From positions 62,001-126,000 of the forward strand of contig NZ_JBAMMY010000130.1 in NCBI RefSeq assembly GCF_051233685.1: 64,000 nt of DNA. The letters are read 5' to 3'. This document shows, one piece after another, positions 45,531-55,733 of the stretch. Within the stretch, counting starts at the first letter, position 1. Every line of letters begins with the position of its first letter. The notes under the pieces are model-generated. The model did not search any database. It saw only the letters and a program-made list of their open reading frames with translations, and had not been told where the DNA came from. A program made the position numbers and the translations under genes. The DNA comes from RPRI01 sp051233685 (GTDB taxonomy: Bacteria > Desulfobacterota > Desulfobacteria > Desulfobacterales > RPRI01).

Positions 45531-46355
45531 TTGGATTTGTTGGTTTTTACAGACTTAGACGGAACACTGCTCAATCATAAAGACTATTCTTACGAGGCGG
45601 CTCATCCTGCGCTGGAAAAGATTCGCAGCCGGCAGATACCACTGATCTTTACCAGCAGTAAAACACGTCCGGAAATCGAGGCGCTGCAAAGCTACATGCA
45701 GATTCGTGAGCCGTTTATTGCTGAAAATGGAGCGGCTGTTTTTTTCCCGGACAATTATTTGAACTTTAAAATTGACGCCGGTATTAGACGTTTTCCTTAC
45801 ACTGTTGTTCAACTGGGATCTGAGTATAGCGAAATCAGGCAGTTTATGCGCTCCATAAAGGATCGATTCAATTTAAAAGGGTTTGGCGATTTAAGTGTTG
45901 AGGAAATCGCACTTCTGACAGGGTTAACCCCTGAGCAGGCTTTAATGGCCAGGCAGCGGGAATTTACCGAACCATTTCTTATAGAAGATGAATCAATGAT
46001 TGAAGAGTTGGTTCCGATCGCAGCATCACAGGGATTAAAGATAACTTCCGGCGGTCGGTTTTTCCATCTTATCAGTAATCGGCAAGACAAAGGTTTCGCC
46101 GTCCGAATATGTAAAGAGATATTTTCACGAAACATCGGCGGGAAAACAGTCACGGTAGGATTGGGTGACAGCGCTAACGACATCACGATGCTTGAGAGTG
46201 TTGATATTCCCATTCTTCTCCCGCGCATCGACGGTTCATTTGAAGAAATTGATATTCATAACCTTATTAAAGCCGATAAGCCGGGGAGCAGAGGATGGAA
46301 TGACGCTATACTGAATGTATTAAAAAACCTGAATGAAAGGAGTATAGACAGATGA
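45531..46355 (+). CDS. mannosyl/glucosyl-3-phosphoglycerate phosphatase-like HAD hydrolase
   Basis: This 274-residue HAD-IIB phosphatase has DLDGTLL (residues 8-14, nucleophile Asp8), TSSKTRPEIEAL (motif II), and GLGDSANDITML (motif IV). It ends with the MpgP/YedP pattern IAENGAAVFFP. MpgP-type enzymes remove the phosphate from mannosyl- or glucosyl-3-phosphoglycerate. It starts at TTG 45531 with GCGGAGG upstream. It overlaps the next glycosyltransferase by four bases, fitting a two-step synthase/phosphatase pathway. Confidence 0.75.
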   Translation: MDLLVFTDLDGTLLNHKDYSYEAAHPALEKIRSRQIPLIFTSSKTRPEIEALQSYMQIREPFIAENGAAVFFPDNYLNFKIDAGIRRFPYTVVQLGSEYSEIRQFMRSIKDRFNLKGFGDLSVEEIALLTGLTPEQALMARQREFTEPFLIEDESMIEELVPIAASQGLKITSGGRFFHLISNRQDKGFAVRICKEIFSRNIGGKTVTVGLGDSANDITMLESVDIPILLPRIDGSFEEIDIHNLIKADKPGSRGWNDAILNVLKNLNERSIDR

Positions 46356-47602
46356 ATGCTTCACGGTTTTCATCCGCATTAAGGGAGCACGCAAGAGAAA
46401 CAATAGAAAGTCTTGGTAGCGTCGATATCGTCGTGGGTGTGCCATGTTATCAAAGCGCCGCATTCCTGACGCATGTACTTAAAACGATTGCCAAAGGTAT
46501 CGAAATGCACTACCCCGATTCAAAATCGCTTATTATGGTTTCGGACGGCGGGTCCACAGATGATACACGTGAAATTGCCCGGCGAACGGAGATCAACTCC
46601 TTCAACATAGAAAAGCTTGTCACCATATACCGCGGTCTTCCCGGAAAAGGTTCCGGGCTAAGAGCTGTATTTGAAGCAGCTAATTTTCTGAAAGCCAAAG
46701 CAATTGCGGTATTTGATTCTGACCTGAAATCAATCAATCCTTCATGGATCAAAAGCATGTTGCAACCGGTTTTCCAGGGATATGATTTCGTAACTCCTCA
46801 CTACCGTCGCTACAAATTGGACGGAACGATCACCAACACCATAGCCTACAACCTGACCAGAGCCTTATTCGGTCTGAAAATCCGCCAGCCCATAGGCGGT
46901 GATTTCGGAATATCGCCTTCTCTGGCCAAGCATTATCTGGATCAGGATGTATGGGAAACGGATGTGGCAAAGTTCGGAATCGATATCTACATGACAACAA
47001 CGGCAATTATCAATGGATATAAAATCTGCCAGAGCAGGCTTGGTCCTAAGATTCACGGCCATAAGGATCCGGCAGGGGATCTCGGGCCCATGTTTCGCCA
47101 GGTAGTAGGTACAATCTTTACATTAATGGATACATATGAATCATTCTGGAAAGAAGTAAAAGAATCACATGAGGTTCCCATCCTGGGGGAAGTAGTTTTG
47201 GAGGAACCGCCTTCTTTCGAAATCGACAGGGAAAGCCTGGTTGAATATTTCCGGCTGGGATTCGGAAACTTTGAAAGCATCTGGCGAAATATTCTGGAAG
47301 AGCGGGATTTGGAAGTCTATAAAACATTGGTTAAAAGCAATGGGAATGATGATTTTCGTTTGCCGATAGAATCCTGGGTGCGGACAGTGTACCGCTATGC
47401 TGCCGCCTATCAGGTAACTCCCCGGCAGAGGATGAAGATATTTGACACGATGATACCTCTGTATTATGCGCGTGTGGCTTCCATGATAAACGAACTGCAG
47501 GAGAAGAACCAGAAAGAATGCGAGAAGCACTTCGATGAAGATGCCATCGTTTTTGAAAAGATGAAAGGGTATCTCCTCAATATCTGGAAGAAAGGTGCTT
47601 AA
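46352..47602 (+). CDS. GT-A glycosyltransferase, mannosyl/glucosylglycerate type
   Basis: This 416-residue glycosyltransferase has VVGVPCYQSAAFLTHVLKTI (about residues 27-46), VSDGGSTDDTREIA and the metal site VFDSDLKSINPSW (about 128-140). The later IGGDFGISPSLAKHYL and TTTAIINGYKI resemble mannosylglycerate/glucosyl-3-phosphoglycerate synthase-type enzymes. Which sugar and acceptor it uses cannot be read from sequence. It may act before or after the second glycosyltransferase in this operon. Confidence 0.6.
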   Translation: MNASRFSSALREHARETIESLGSVDIVVGVPCYQSAAFLTHVLKTIAKGIEMHYPDSKSLIMVSDGGSTDDTREIARRTEINSFNIEKLVTIYRGLPGKGSGLRAVFEAANFLKAKAIAVFDSDLKSINPSWIKSMLQPVFQGYDFVTPHYRRYKLDGTITNTIAYNLTRALFGLKIRQPIGGDFGISPSLAKHYLDQDVWETDVAKFGIDIYMTTTAIINGYKICQSRLGPKIHGHKDPAGDLGPMFRQVVGTIFTLMDTYESFWKEVKESHEVPILGEVVLEEPPSFEIDRESLVEYFRLGFGNFESIWRNILEERDLEVYKTLVKSNGNDDFRLPIESWVRTVYRYAAAYQVTPRQRMKIFDTMIPLYYARVASMINELQEKNQKECEKHFDEDAIVFEKMKGYLLNIWKKGA

Positions 47603-47603
47603 T

Positions 47604-48818
47604 ATGGCGGATTTCTGGCAACATGGCGCAATTACTGTTTTGCAGCGGTTAAGAGACCGGCCTCTTGAAGATATTGAAACTGAAATCATGAAGATCGCAA
47701 AACGAAAAAATATAGTTCTTTTGCTGCCCGCTCTTTATTCGGAATTCGAGTCTGAGGCTATTTTCGGGATCATTAAAGAGCTAAAAAAAGTGAACTACCT
47801 GCATATGGTAGTCCTTTCGCTTGATTGTGCGGATGCTGTTCAGTTCCGGCAGGCCAGCGCATTCATGTCCACCCTGCCTTTTGAGGTCAGGATTATCTGG
47901 CACGACGGCCCTGGAATGCAGGCGCTTTATCAGGAACTGAGAAATGCTGATTTTCGACTCGATAACCCCGGTAAGGGGCAGTCTGTCTGGATGACGCTGG
48001 GCTATATTCTTTCTGAACGCGATGTGGATGCAATTGCCACTCACGACTGTGATATCGTTAATTACAGCAGGGAGATGCTTGCCCGCCTGATTTACCCTGT
48101 AATCCACCCCGGCACTGACTTTGAATTCAGCAAGGGGTATTATGCCAGGGTTACCGACAGACTATACGGCAGAGTCACGCGACTTTTTTACACGCCATTG
48201 ATCCATACGCTTGAGCATATTTTAGGGAAAACCCCATTTCTTTATTATCTGGACAATTTTCGATATGCTCTGTCCGGAGAGTTTGCAATGATCGCCAGCC
48301 TTGCCATGGGTATCAGAATCTCTCCTACATGGGGACTCGAAGTTTCATTGCTGAGTGAGATATACCAGCGAGCTTCGGTAAACCGAATCTGCCAGGTGGA
48401 AATTGCCGATTACTACGAACACAAACATCAGATACTGAAAAAAAACCGCCCTGCTGAAGGACTGATCCGCATGGCAAGCGACATAGCCAAAGCCCTGTTC
48501 CGTGTTCTTTCCCAGGATGGAGTTGTACTAAGCACCGCTTTTTTCCGAACTTTGCTCACTTCCTATATTCAGGAGGCTCGGATATCGATTGAAAAGTATC
48601 ATGCCTTATCGTTAATCAACGGTCTCATCTATGACCGGCACACCGAAATCGAAGCGGTTGAAGCTTTTGTAGATTCATTGCGCTGCGCGATACGTGAATT
48701 TGTTGATGACCCTGTTGGTATTCCGATGCTGCCTGCCTGGGCAAGGGTTTCAGCGGCTATACCAGATTTTCAGGACAGGCTCAAAGAATGCGTTGAGCGC
48801 GACAATACTTTTGATTAA
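47604..48818 (+). CDS. probable glucosyl-3-phosphoglycerate synthase (GpgS-like)
   Basis: From ATG 47604 the 404-residue protein has LLLPALYSEFESEAIFGIIK (about 33-52) and GKGQSVWMTLGYILSERDVD. A metal-binding ATHDCDIVNYSREMLARLIY follows. These resemble archaeal/Persephonella-type GpgS proteins (GT81). GpgS joins glucose from an NDP-sugar to 3-phosphoglycerate. A GTG nine bases upstream (47595) is an alternative start. Its neighbours are a matching phosphatase and a GalT-like enzyme. Confidence 0.55.
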   Translation: MADFWQHGAITVLQRLRDRPLEDIETEIMKIAKRKNIVLLLPALYSEFESEAIFGIIKELKKVNYLHMVVLSLDCADAVQFRQASAFMSTLPFEVRIIWHDGPGMQALYQELRNADFRLDNPGKGQSVWMTLGYILSERDVDAIATHDCDIVNYSREMLARLIYPVIHPGTDFEFSKGYYARVTDRLYGRVTRLFYTPLIHTLEHILGKTPFLYYLDNFRYALSGEFAMIASLAMGIRISPTWGLEVSLLSEIYQRASVNRICQVEIADYYEHKHQILKKNRPAEGLIRMASDIAKALFRVLSQDGVVLSTAFFRTLLTSYIQEARISIEKYHALSLINGLIYDRHTEIEAVEAFVDSLRCAIREFVDDPVGIPMLPAWARVSAAIPDFQDRLKECVERDNTFD

Positions 48819-48841
48819 GCAAGCCACAGAATCATAGCATT

Positions 48842-49849
48842 ATGAATAAGACAACCAATGAGATGCGATACAATCCGGTTATCGGCGAATGGGTGATTTA
48901 TGCCACCTCCCGGCGGACGAGACCTGACGAGATGAGGTCTCAGACCGGAGTTCATACACCGCCGGTCTTAAGCCATGAGCCATCCTGTCCATTTTGTCCG
49001 GGCAATGAACATATGTTGCCTGGAATACTTCTTGAGGTGACAGACAATTCCAATAACTGGACGGTAAGGGTTGTACCGAACCGCTATCCTGCGCTGACTC
49101 CTGAAGGAAACAGCATCGAATCAGATATAGGGGTTTACCGGGTTATGAGAGGGATCGGAAAACACGAGGTAATCATCGAGTCCCGGTACCATGACCGCCC
49201 AATTGGTTTATTATCAATAGAGGAGGCGCAATCCCTCATCAAAGTCTATAACCGGCGATATCGCGATCTGGCCGCCGGTCCAGGTATCAGGACTGTATTG
49301 ATCTTTCGCAACCATGGGGCCACAGCCGGAACGTCCCTTGCTCATCCGCACTCTCAGATTATCGCCGCAGGGTTTGTTCCGCGGTTAATTATGGATCGTA
49401 AAAGGCAAGCCCTTTCTTACTTCAATACTTCAGGCCGATGCCTGTTTTGCAGGCTTATAGACGATGAAATTCAAGATAGCAGGCGCATACTTTTTGCGAA
49501 CGACCATTTTATCGGCTTTGTACCTTATGCAGCCGAAACTCCCTATGAGGTATGGGTTGTGCCTAAGACTCACCGGGGCAATTTCGGAGATATTTCGGAA
49601 AATGAAAAGGCCGGTTTGGCTGAAAGTCTTCAATCGGTCATTGCATGCCTTCGTTTTAAGCTAAATGATCCGGACTACAACTTCGTCATCCACTCTATCC
49701 CTTTTGCTGAAGTGCTGGAGGCACAAGCATTGCACTGGTATGTCCATATCCAGCCGCGCCTGACCACCCCAGCCGGTTTTGAAATGGGATCCGGTATCCG
49801 TATAAACCCGTCGCTTCCTGAAGATGATGCCGCCTTTCTAAACGGATAG
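48842..49849 (+). CDS. galT: galactose-1-phosphate uridylyltransferase family
   Basis: This 335-residue HIT-superfamily protein has zinc-type cysteines in CPFCPG (about residues 48-53) and CLFC. The catalytic LAHPHSQIIA (about 167-176) supplies the nucleophilic histidine, and the C-terminal half ends in HWYVHIQPR. GalT exchanges UMP between hexose phosphates; relatives act as ADP- or other NDP-sugar phosphorylases. Placed last in the glucosylglycerate-type operon, it may supply the sugar donor rather than act in galactose use. Confidence 0.78.
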   Translation: MNKTTNEMRYNPVIGEWVIYATSRRTRPDEMRSQTGVHTPPVLSHEPSCPFCPGNEHMLPGILLEVTDNSNNWTVRVVPNRYPALTPEGNSIESDIGVYRVMRGIGKHEVIIESRYHDRPIGLLSIEEAQSLIKVYNRRYRDLAAGPGIRTVLIFRNHGATAGTSLAHPHSQIIAAGFVPRLIMDRKRQALSYFNTSGRCLFCRLIDDEIQDSRRILFANDHFIGFVPYAAETPYEVWVVPKTHRGNFGDISENEKAGLAESLQSVIACLRFKLNDPDYNFVIHSIPFAEVLEAQALHWYVHIQPRLTTPAGFEMGSGIRINPSLPEDDAAFLNG

Positions 49850-49998
49850 ACCATTGTTGCATTTTATATTAGAATACAGGCGTCAGAATACAGAAGACAG
49901 AAGAAAAAAAATACCATGGTTACTCTGTCTCCTGTCTCCTCATGCTTCGTTGTGCCTGCCCCGGGCATATGGGTTGGTTTGAGATCGCCGGGTTTCTT

Positions 49999-50868
49999 TC
50001 AAACGTTTGCAGTAGATTCCTGAAATTTTTTCAAAAGCGATTCTATCATCGCTTCAGCTTGTTTGATTTCTTCATCCGTTTGAAAAGATGAGCCAAGCTC
50101 CTTTAAAATTGTATCAAACCTGGAAGTAAAAGAGGAGGATCTTGTTTTGGAATAATCGTTATCCTTTTTTGCATAAAGTTTATCTTTGAAAAAATAATTT
50201 GCCGGCGTATCAGAAGCCGGCCTGAAAGGCCAGGATGCCTTCAGGTTTATAAATTCTCTTACTACACCGGCAAAGTCCGGGTTGAGTCTTATATTTTCTT
50301 CATCAATTTTTCTTTGAATGCGTTTTTCGGCTTCTGTAAGAAAGGCATTTATGAGAACAGATTCTGTTATGAGAAGTCCGTAAGAATACCAGTCCTGCGA
50401 TGCATCACGGATTAACCTTTTAAAATTATCAGAAACATTTGTGTACGATGGACAAAAATAAATATTGCAGGTCATGCTTCCATAGTAACCAAGCCCCCTG
50501 TAATCAACGTTTTTGTTTCCCTCTGCCGCCGGGTGCAACAGGCATCCGACGCGCTTTCCGTTTTTTCCGATAAAGCCGATATAAGGGCAGTGATAAAATT
50601 CAGGATACGGCCTTGTTTTGGTTTGTGCCGCCAGTATATTTTCCCCAAATTCAACAATAGCATCAATTTCGCGCGCTATGTTTAAAAATGTATCCGTTCT
50701 GTCCGAAAGCATTTGGTTTAATTTTTCGCGGGACAAATCAGCAACATTATATAAGCCACAGCATGCACCGCAGGACACATTATCATTTACCTGACAAAGA
50801 TAAACACCGCCCGGTGCTGTTTTATCCATATCTTCAAGCGTAAGCATCCTGCTCCTTTTGGCATACAT
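49999..50868 (-). CDS. conserved cysteine-rich protein of unknown function
   Basis: I do not recognise a named family for this 289-residue protein. The N-terminal half has CQVNDNVSCGACCGLYNV (about residues 24-41), then YHCPYIGF, GCLLHPAAEG and TCNIYFCPSY. These seven or more cysteines suggest a bound iron-sulfur cluster or zinc, like YkgJ-type proteins. The C-terminal half is helical and charged. There are no membrane helices. It stands alone between galT and a tRNA gene, facing left. Confidence 0.6.
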   Translation of the reverse strand: MYAKRSRMLTLEDMDKTAPGGVYLCQVNDNVSCGACCGLYNVADLSREKLNQMLSDRTDTFLNIAREIDAIVEFGENILAAQTKTRPYPEFYHCPYIGFIGKNGKRVGCLLHPAAEGNKNVDYRGLGYYGSMTCNIYFCPSYTNVSDNFKRLIRDASQDWYSYGLLITESVLINAFLTEAEKRIQRKIDEENIRLNPDFAGVVREFINLKASWPFRPASDTPANYFFKDKLYAKKDNDYSKTRSSSFTSRFDTILKELGSSFQTDEEIKQAEAMIESLLKKFQESTANV

Positions 50869-51097
50869 TCAATAATAAATATGTGTTATTCGATATAATT
50901 TGCAGATAGATAAATCATGGACTATCTCAGATTGCTTCATTCCGGAATCAATACGGCTAAATGTTTGCCGGCAAGAAAGCTTCCCGACGTTATTACATTA
51001 ATTTTTAGATAAATTTCAACACCTGTATTATTTTTTTGTTTATTCACCGAGCATAAATATTCAAATGCGTTTACAATGATTTTGGTTTATTCACCTA

Positions 51098-51126
51098 TTG
51101 ACACGCCGATTTCAAAGTGTTAAATG
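51098..51126 (+). promoter_or_regulatory. probable tRNA promoter
   Basis: TTGACA at 51098-51103 lies 35 bases before the tRNA. The -10 (TTAAAT/TAAATG, 51120-51126) is at 16-17 bases but only fair. Confidence 0.45.
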
Positions 51127-51138
51127 AGTAACCCTTGT

Positions 51139-51215
<77 letters not shown>

Positions 51216-51228
51216 GAAAGAAAATTAT

Positions 51229-51259
51229 GGGTTACGGTTTTTCCGTAGCCCTTTTTTTT
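51229..51259 (+). terminator. rho-independent terminator of tRNA-Pro
   Basis: Stem GGGTTACGG/CCGTAGCCC (one G-U pair) with a TTTTT loop is followed by a run of eight T. It lies 13 bases after the tRNA end. Confidence 0.9.
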
Positions 51260-51430
51260 ATGGGTTTTTTTAATAGCTATAATCCTGCTTATGATATCCG
51301 TTGGTTATAAAGATTAATATATTATAACTCCCCTTTGATCTTGACAATTTGCTTCAAGCCGGGATATTCAAACCCAATGAAACACCGTTGTTTCTATTCT
51401 CAATTTTCATTTCTTATCGGAGGCATTTCT

Positions 51431-52480
51431 ATGGCCGGAAATGGTCAATTTTATATTCCTGATTGGCAATATTACGGTAGAATATTGGTGGGGGATTACT
51501 CTGCTGAGCTTAAGGAAAAAGTAGCTGGATATATTATGTCTTTTAAGGCATTTGAAGATTCCGGTGCTCCGGTAATACCATACATTGCTGCATGGAACGA
51601 AAATGATAAAATTATCTGGTATGAATTTGCAGGATCAGAATTTATTAAACTGCTTAAATGTGATTTAAATGAAATAGCAGAGGTTTTCCGCAACCGTATA
51701 ATAGACAGAAGGGTCTATAAATATCTTGATTATAATAGGGAAATTAAAGAGGAAATCATATCAGGGGATGAATTGCTGGTTTGTCAGATCGGTTTAAGGG
51801 AAGAAAGTAAGCGGTCCGGTATTGTTGAGGCTGTATATAAGGTTGCCCTGAATGATAATAATATTATCTGGCTCAAAGACCGGGCTAATATAGAAACATA
51901 TTCAAAAGATAACACCTGCATTTCCATTGGATGTCTTACTGATGTAACAAAGGAGATGGAGCAAAAAGATTTGCTTGAAAAGATCGGCTACATTGATGAG
52001 CTGACAAAACTTCCGAACAGAAAAATACTCCAAAGAATATTTGAAATCAATATTGGTCAGGTAAACAGAAACCATCTGAATGATTTTATCTTTTTAATGA
52101 TTGATATAGACCGTTTTAAATCGGTTAATGATACTTATGGGCATCAGGCGGGCGACTATGTTCTCAGCAATATATCCGAAGTGATTACATCCGTAAAACG
52201 AATCGAAGATGAAATCGGCAGGTATGGAGGTGAGGAATTTTATGCTATTTCTCATGGAAGTATCCATAATGGCCGGGAGTTTGCTGAACGATTGCGAAAA
52301 AAAGTTGAAAAAACCGATTTTGTATATAATGGCCGGCGTATCAATATAACTATATCCATCGGAGTTGCGTCAGCCGGAGAGCTGGAAAAAGTAGATGCCC
52401 GCAATCTTATTGAGCTGGCTGATAAAAGACTTTATATGGCAAAGCAAAGTGGTCGTAACCGGATTGTTTGGCAGGGATGA
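51431..52480 (+). CDS. PAS-like/GGDEF diguanylate cyclase
   Basis: The start at ATG 51431 is preferred because GGAGG lies 7 bases upstream; the frame is open to 51335. The 349-residue protein has an N-terminal PAS-like sensory region (to about 170), then a complete GGDEF domain. This contains FLMIDIDRFKSVNDTYGH and RYGGEEF. An inhibitory I-site RIED lies five residues before GGEEF. It makes cyclic-di-GMP under product feedback. No membrane helix is seen, so it is cytosolic. It is ten bases before a histidine kinase gene, probably one operon. Confidence 0.87.
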   Translation: MAGNGQFYIPDWQYYGRILVGDYSAELKEKVAGYIMSFKAFEDSGAPVIPYIAAWNENDKIIWYEFAGSEFIKLLKCDLNEIAEVFRNRIIDRRVYKYLDYNREIKEEIISGDELLVCQIGLREESKRSGIVEAVYKVALNDNNIIWLKDRANIETYSKDNTCISIGCLTDVTKEMEQKDLLEKIGYIDELTKLPNRKILQRIFEINIGQVNRNHLNDFIFLMIDIDRFKSVNDTYGHQAGDYVLSNISEVITSVKRIEDEIGRYGGEEFYAISHGSIHNGREFAERLRKKVEKTDFVYNGRRINITISIGVASAGELEKVDARNLIELADKRLYMAKQSGRNRIVWQG

Positions 52481-52490
52481 ATAAAAATCA

Positions 52491-53975
52491 ATGAAGAACA
52501 GATTCAGCCTTCGCATCAGAATATATATGATTTTAACTGCCCTTGTTATATTAACACTCATGGGCGGTTTTGTTATGCTCTGGTATACTTTCAGAATAGA
52601 AAGCGTTATGTCGCATTTGATCGAAAAGGATGTGGCAGCTTTAGAGAAAGCTGAATCGCTTGAAATGGCCATTATCAATCAGAAAGGACTTGTGACTTAC
52701 TATTTTCTTGATAAGGATCCGAACTGGCTGAAACAACTGGGAGAATACAGGCAAATATTCAAAGAAAAGCTTGAAGAGGCAAAACTGTTATCGGGAAATG
52801 AGCCCCAGAAAAAAATTATAGCCAATATAGATCATGAGTATGACCTTTATGTTAAATCAAAAGATCGTGTTATAGCTTTCTATCAGGCAGGTGAACCTGT
52901 TGCCGGGGAAAAACTTCACAAGGAAGTACGCAAGCGGTTTTTTAAAATTATCGAGCTTTGTGATGATTATAAAAACATTCACAGAAACAGGGTTGTACGT
53001 GCAAAAGAGATAAGCCATAACGAAGCTGTACAATTAAGATTTTTTGCAATAACCGCTCTTCTTCTGATTACCGTTCTTATTATATCAATAGGCTTTATTT
53101 TGATTAACAGCATCTTAAGGCCTATATACAGCTTGGCGATAGAGGCAGGCCGGCAGGCAAATCTCGGCAGTTCCCAGGATGAGATTGCAGTTCTTGCCAA
53201 AAATGTAAGAGAGTTGATAAATGATTTTGATCATACACACATTGAGCTTGAAAAAAGCCGGGAGCATCTTCTGCAGACAGAAAAGATGGCACTTGTAGGA
53301 CAACTTGCCGCCGGTATGGCGCACAGCATCAGGAATCCCTTTACATCTGTTAAGATGCGTCTGTTTTCGCTTGAGAGGTCTCAAAACCTTACGGAAACCC
53401 AGCACGATGATATTAATGTGATTTCTGATGAGATACGTCACATGGATACCATTGTTCAGAATTTTCTTGAATTTTCAAGACCACCCAGGCTTAAGATGCA
53501 AAAAATCAGCCCATCGCATATTGTAGATCTTGCTATGCAATTGCTTGAACATCGTATTAAATCATATGATGTTACGGTAAAAGTGGTCAGAGAAAAATCT
53601 CTTTCTGAAATAAACGGAGATCCCGAACAGCTAAAGGAAGTAATTGTCAACCTTATTGTAAATGCATGTGAGGCCATGGTTAGAGGAGGTCTGATAACTA
53701 TTTATGAAAGTGAATTTTTTGATCCTTCTATCGGTAAAGCCGCGGTTTTGAAAATAAGTGATGATGGCCCCGGAATTCCGGAAGCTATTATTGGCAAGGT
53801 AATGGAACCTTTTTTTACAACCAAGGAAGAGGGGACAGGACTTGGGTTAAGTATCGCTTCCCGTATTATCAAAGAGCATTCAGGCCGTATTGATATTGAA
53901 TCAAAAGAAAGGGAAGGCACGACATTCAAAATAACTCTTCCAATCAAAGATAGAAATAAAGGTAAAAGGTTTTGA
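52491..53975 (+). CDS. membrane sensor histidine kinase, NtrB-like
   Basis: This 494-residue kinase has a first membrane helix at about residues 12-32, a helical sensor region, and a second helix at about 184-206. A linker leads to the HisKA box AAGMAHSIRNPFTSVK (phospho-His about residue 279). The ATPase domain has VIVNLIVNACEAM, DDGPGIPE and GTGLGLSIA. It senses an unknown periplasmic or membrane signal and should phosphorylate the NtrC-type regulator whose gene overlaps it by four bases. Confidence 0.88.
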   Translation: MKNRFSLRIRIYMILTALVILTLMGGFVMLWYTFRIESVMSHLIEKDVAALEKAESLEMAIINQKGLVTYYFLDKDPNWLKQLGEYRQIFKEKLEEAKLLSGNEPQKKIIANIDHEYDLYVKSKDRVIAFYQAGEPVAGEKLHKEVRKRFFKIIELCDDYKNIHRNRVVRAKEISHNEAVQLRFFAITALLLITVLIISIGFILINSILRPIYSLAIEAGRQANLGSSQDEIAVLAKNVRELINDFDHTHIELEKSREHLLQTEKMALVGQLAAGMAHSIRNPFTSVKMRLFSLERSQNLTETQHDDINVISDEIRHMDTIVQNFLEFSRPPRLKMQKISPSHIVDLAMQLLEHRIKSYDVTVKVVREKSLSEINGDPEQLKEVIVNLIVNACEAMVRGGLITIYESEFFDPSIGKAAVLKISDDGPGIPEAIIGKVMEPFFTTKEEGTGLGLSIASRIIKEHSGRIDIESKEREGTTFKITLPIKDRNKGKRF

Positions 53976-55408
53976 ACTCCATTCTAATTATAGACGATGA
54001 TGATCAGCTCAGAAACAGCTTCGTAAAACTTCTTACCGAAGAAGGATATAATGTTGATCAGGCTGCATCAGGCGAAGCCGGTGTAAATATAGTTAAAAAT
54101 AAAGCGCCGGATATTGTAATTCTTGATATGCGTCTGCCTGGCATGAACGGATTTGAAACATTTCGGGCTATACATGAAGTCGAACCCAGACTTCCGGTAA
54201 TAATTATGACGGCTTTCGGAACAACGGATACTGCTATCGAAGCAACAAAGCTGGGGGCATTTGACTATATACTCAAACCATTTGATATACCGGCAATGTT
54301 ATCACTTATCAAACAGGCCTTAAGTGCAAGCCGTTTTATGCGTTCTCCTGTTGATATGGATACAATTCCGGATAAAGCATCAAGAGATGCAATCATAGGC
54401 CGCAGTGCCGTGATGCAGGAGGTGTATAAAGCAATAGGAAGGGTATCGCCGACTGATGCAACCGTTTTAATACGAGGTGAATCCGGGACAGGCAAAGAAC
54501 TGGTTGTAAGGGCAATATATCAGCACAGCCTGCGGGCCGATAAACCTTTCCTTGTAATAAACTGTGTGGCAATTCCCGAAACATTGCTTGAAAGTGAACT
54601 TTTTGGTTATGAGAAAGGCGCTTTTACCGGAGCCGCTCATCGAAGAGTCGGAAAGATTGAACAGGCTGACGGCGGAACGATCCTTCTGGATGAAATAGGC
54701 GATATGCCATTGAATCTTCAGGCAAAAATGTTAAGACTTTTGCAGGAAAAAAGTATAGAACGGGTCGGAGGAAGAGAGAATATTGCAACAGATGTTCGTA
54801 TCATCGCAGCTACAAACCGGGATCTTGAAGCGGCCATTTCAGAAGGAAGATTCAGGGAAGACCTTTATTATCGTCTCAAGGTTGTAACTATTGAGCTTCC
54901 GCCCTTACGTGAAAGAGAAAATGATATACCCATTTTAACCGACTACTTCCTTTATAAATATTCTGAAGAAAAAGGAATTAAAAACCCTGGGATAAGTGAT
55001 AAGGCAAAAGCTTTACTTTCCGGTTATTCATGGCCCGGAAACATCAGAGAACTTGAAAACACTATACAAAAAGCACTGATATTTAATCGTGGCGCACCTT
55101 TATCGCCTGATGATATAGCACAGGTTATAAATGAAAAAATACATACAAGTGATTTAAAGAAAGAAAACGTTGATGATGCTTTAAGACAATGGATCAGAAA
55201 AGAATTGACAAAAAAAAACAATGCTGAAGATCTTTTTGATTCCTGTATGGATGATATGGCTAATGCTGTAATAAGTGAAGCCCTGAATATATGCGATGGG
55301 AACCGTTCAAAGGCTGCCAAGCTTCTTGGGCTTTCACGCCCCACGCTTCATTCAAAAATTGAAAAATATAATATCAGAATGGAAACACTTGTGAAGGAAG
55401 ATAATTGA
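53972..55408 (+). CDS. NtrC-family sigma54 response regulator
   Basis: This 478-residue regulator has a receiver domain (LIIDDDDQLR; phospho-Asp in IVILDMRLPGM, about residue 52). The AAA+ domain has Walker A GESGTGKE, the sigma54-contact loop GAFTGA and EIGDMPLNLQAKM. A Fis-type helix-turn-helix (NRSKAAKLLGLSRPTLHSKI) closes the protein. It activates sigma54 promoters when phosphorylated by the adjacent kinase. It begins at TTG inside the kinase stop. Its target genes are not visible here. Confidence 0.92.
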   Translation: MNSILIIDDDDQLRNSFVKLLTEEGYNVDQAASGEAGVNIVKNKAPDIVILDMRLPGMNGFETFRAIHEVEPRLPVIIMTAFGTTDTAIEATKLGAFDYILKPFDIPAMLSLIKQALSASRFMRSPVDMDTIPDKASRDAIIGRSAVMQEVYKAIGRVSPTDATVLIRGESGTGKELVVRAIYQHSLRADKPFLVINCVAIPETLLESELFGYEKGAFTGAAHRRVGKIEQADGGTILLDEIGDMPLNLQAKMLRLLQEKSIERVGGRENIATDVRIIAATNRDLEAAISEGRFREDLYYRLKVVTIELPPLRERENDIPILTDYFLYKYSEEKGIKNPGISDKAKALLSGYSWPGNIRELENTIQKALIFNRGAPLSPDDIAQVINEKIHTSDLKKENVDDALRQWIRKELTKKNNAEDLFDSCMDDMANAVISEALNICDGNRSKAAKLLGLSRPTLHSKIEKYNIRMETLVKEDN

Positions 55409-55733
55409 AAAGATTTGTAATAAAAATATGATATGTATAAATTCTTTTGTTTAATGGCGCGCCTTTATTAATTATCCCAAACAGTAAAGCGTCAGGATAA
55501 TCTCTCTTCTCCGTCAAAATATTGACTCAGGTTGACAGCAATTAAAATCAAAAAACAATGACGAATCAAGATAATTGTTAATATTTTTTAAATTATTGCC
55601 GACATTCATAGAGCAATATTTATATGGTTTGTTTTTTGCATATTCTAACATATTTGAAAATCATTGTTAATCCTTTTATAAACCCCGTTTCAAATATATA
55701 TTGTACAGTTTAATTTTAGGAGGGAAAAAATAA
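55409..55733. other. 325-bp AT-rich intergenic region
   Basis: This long leader precedes the CheY-SBP-CheW gene. It contains many A/T runs and two TTGAC sequences near 55522-55537, but no clear complete promoter or sigma54 site. AGGAGGG lies just before the next start. Confidence 0.4.

Noticed and set aside
47165..47689. 174-residue minus-strand frame
   Set aside because: Antisense to the glycosyltransferase genes and lacks any motif.
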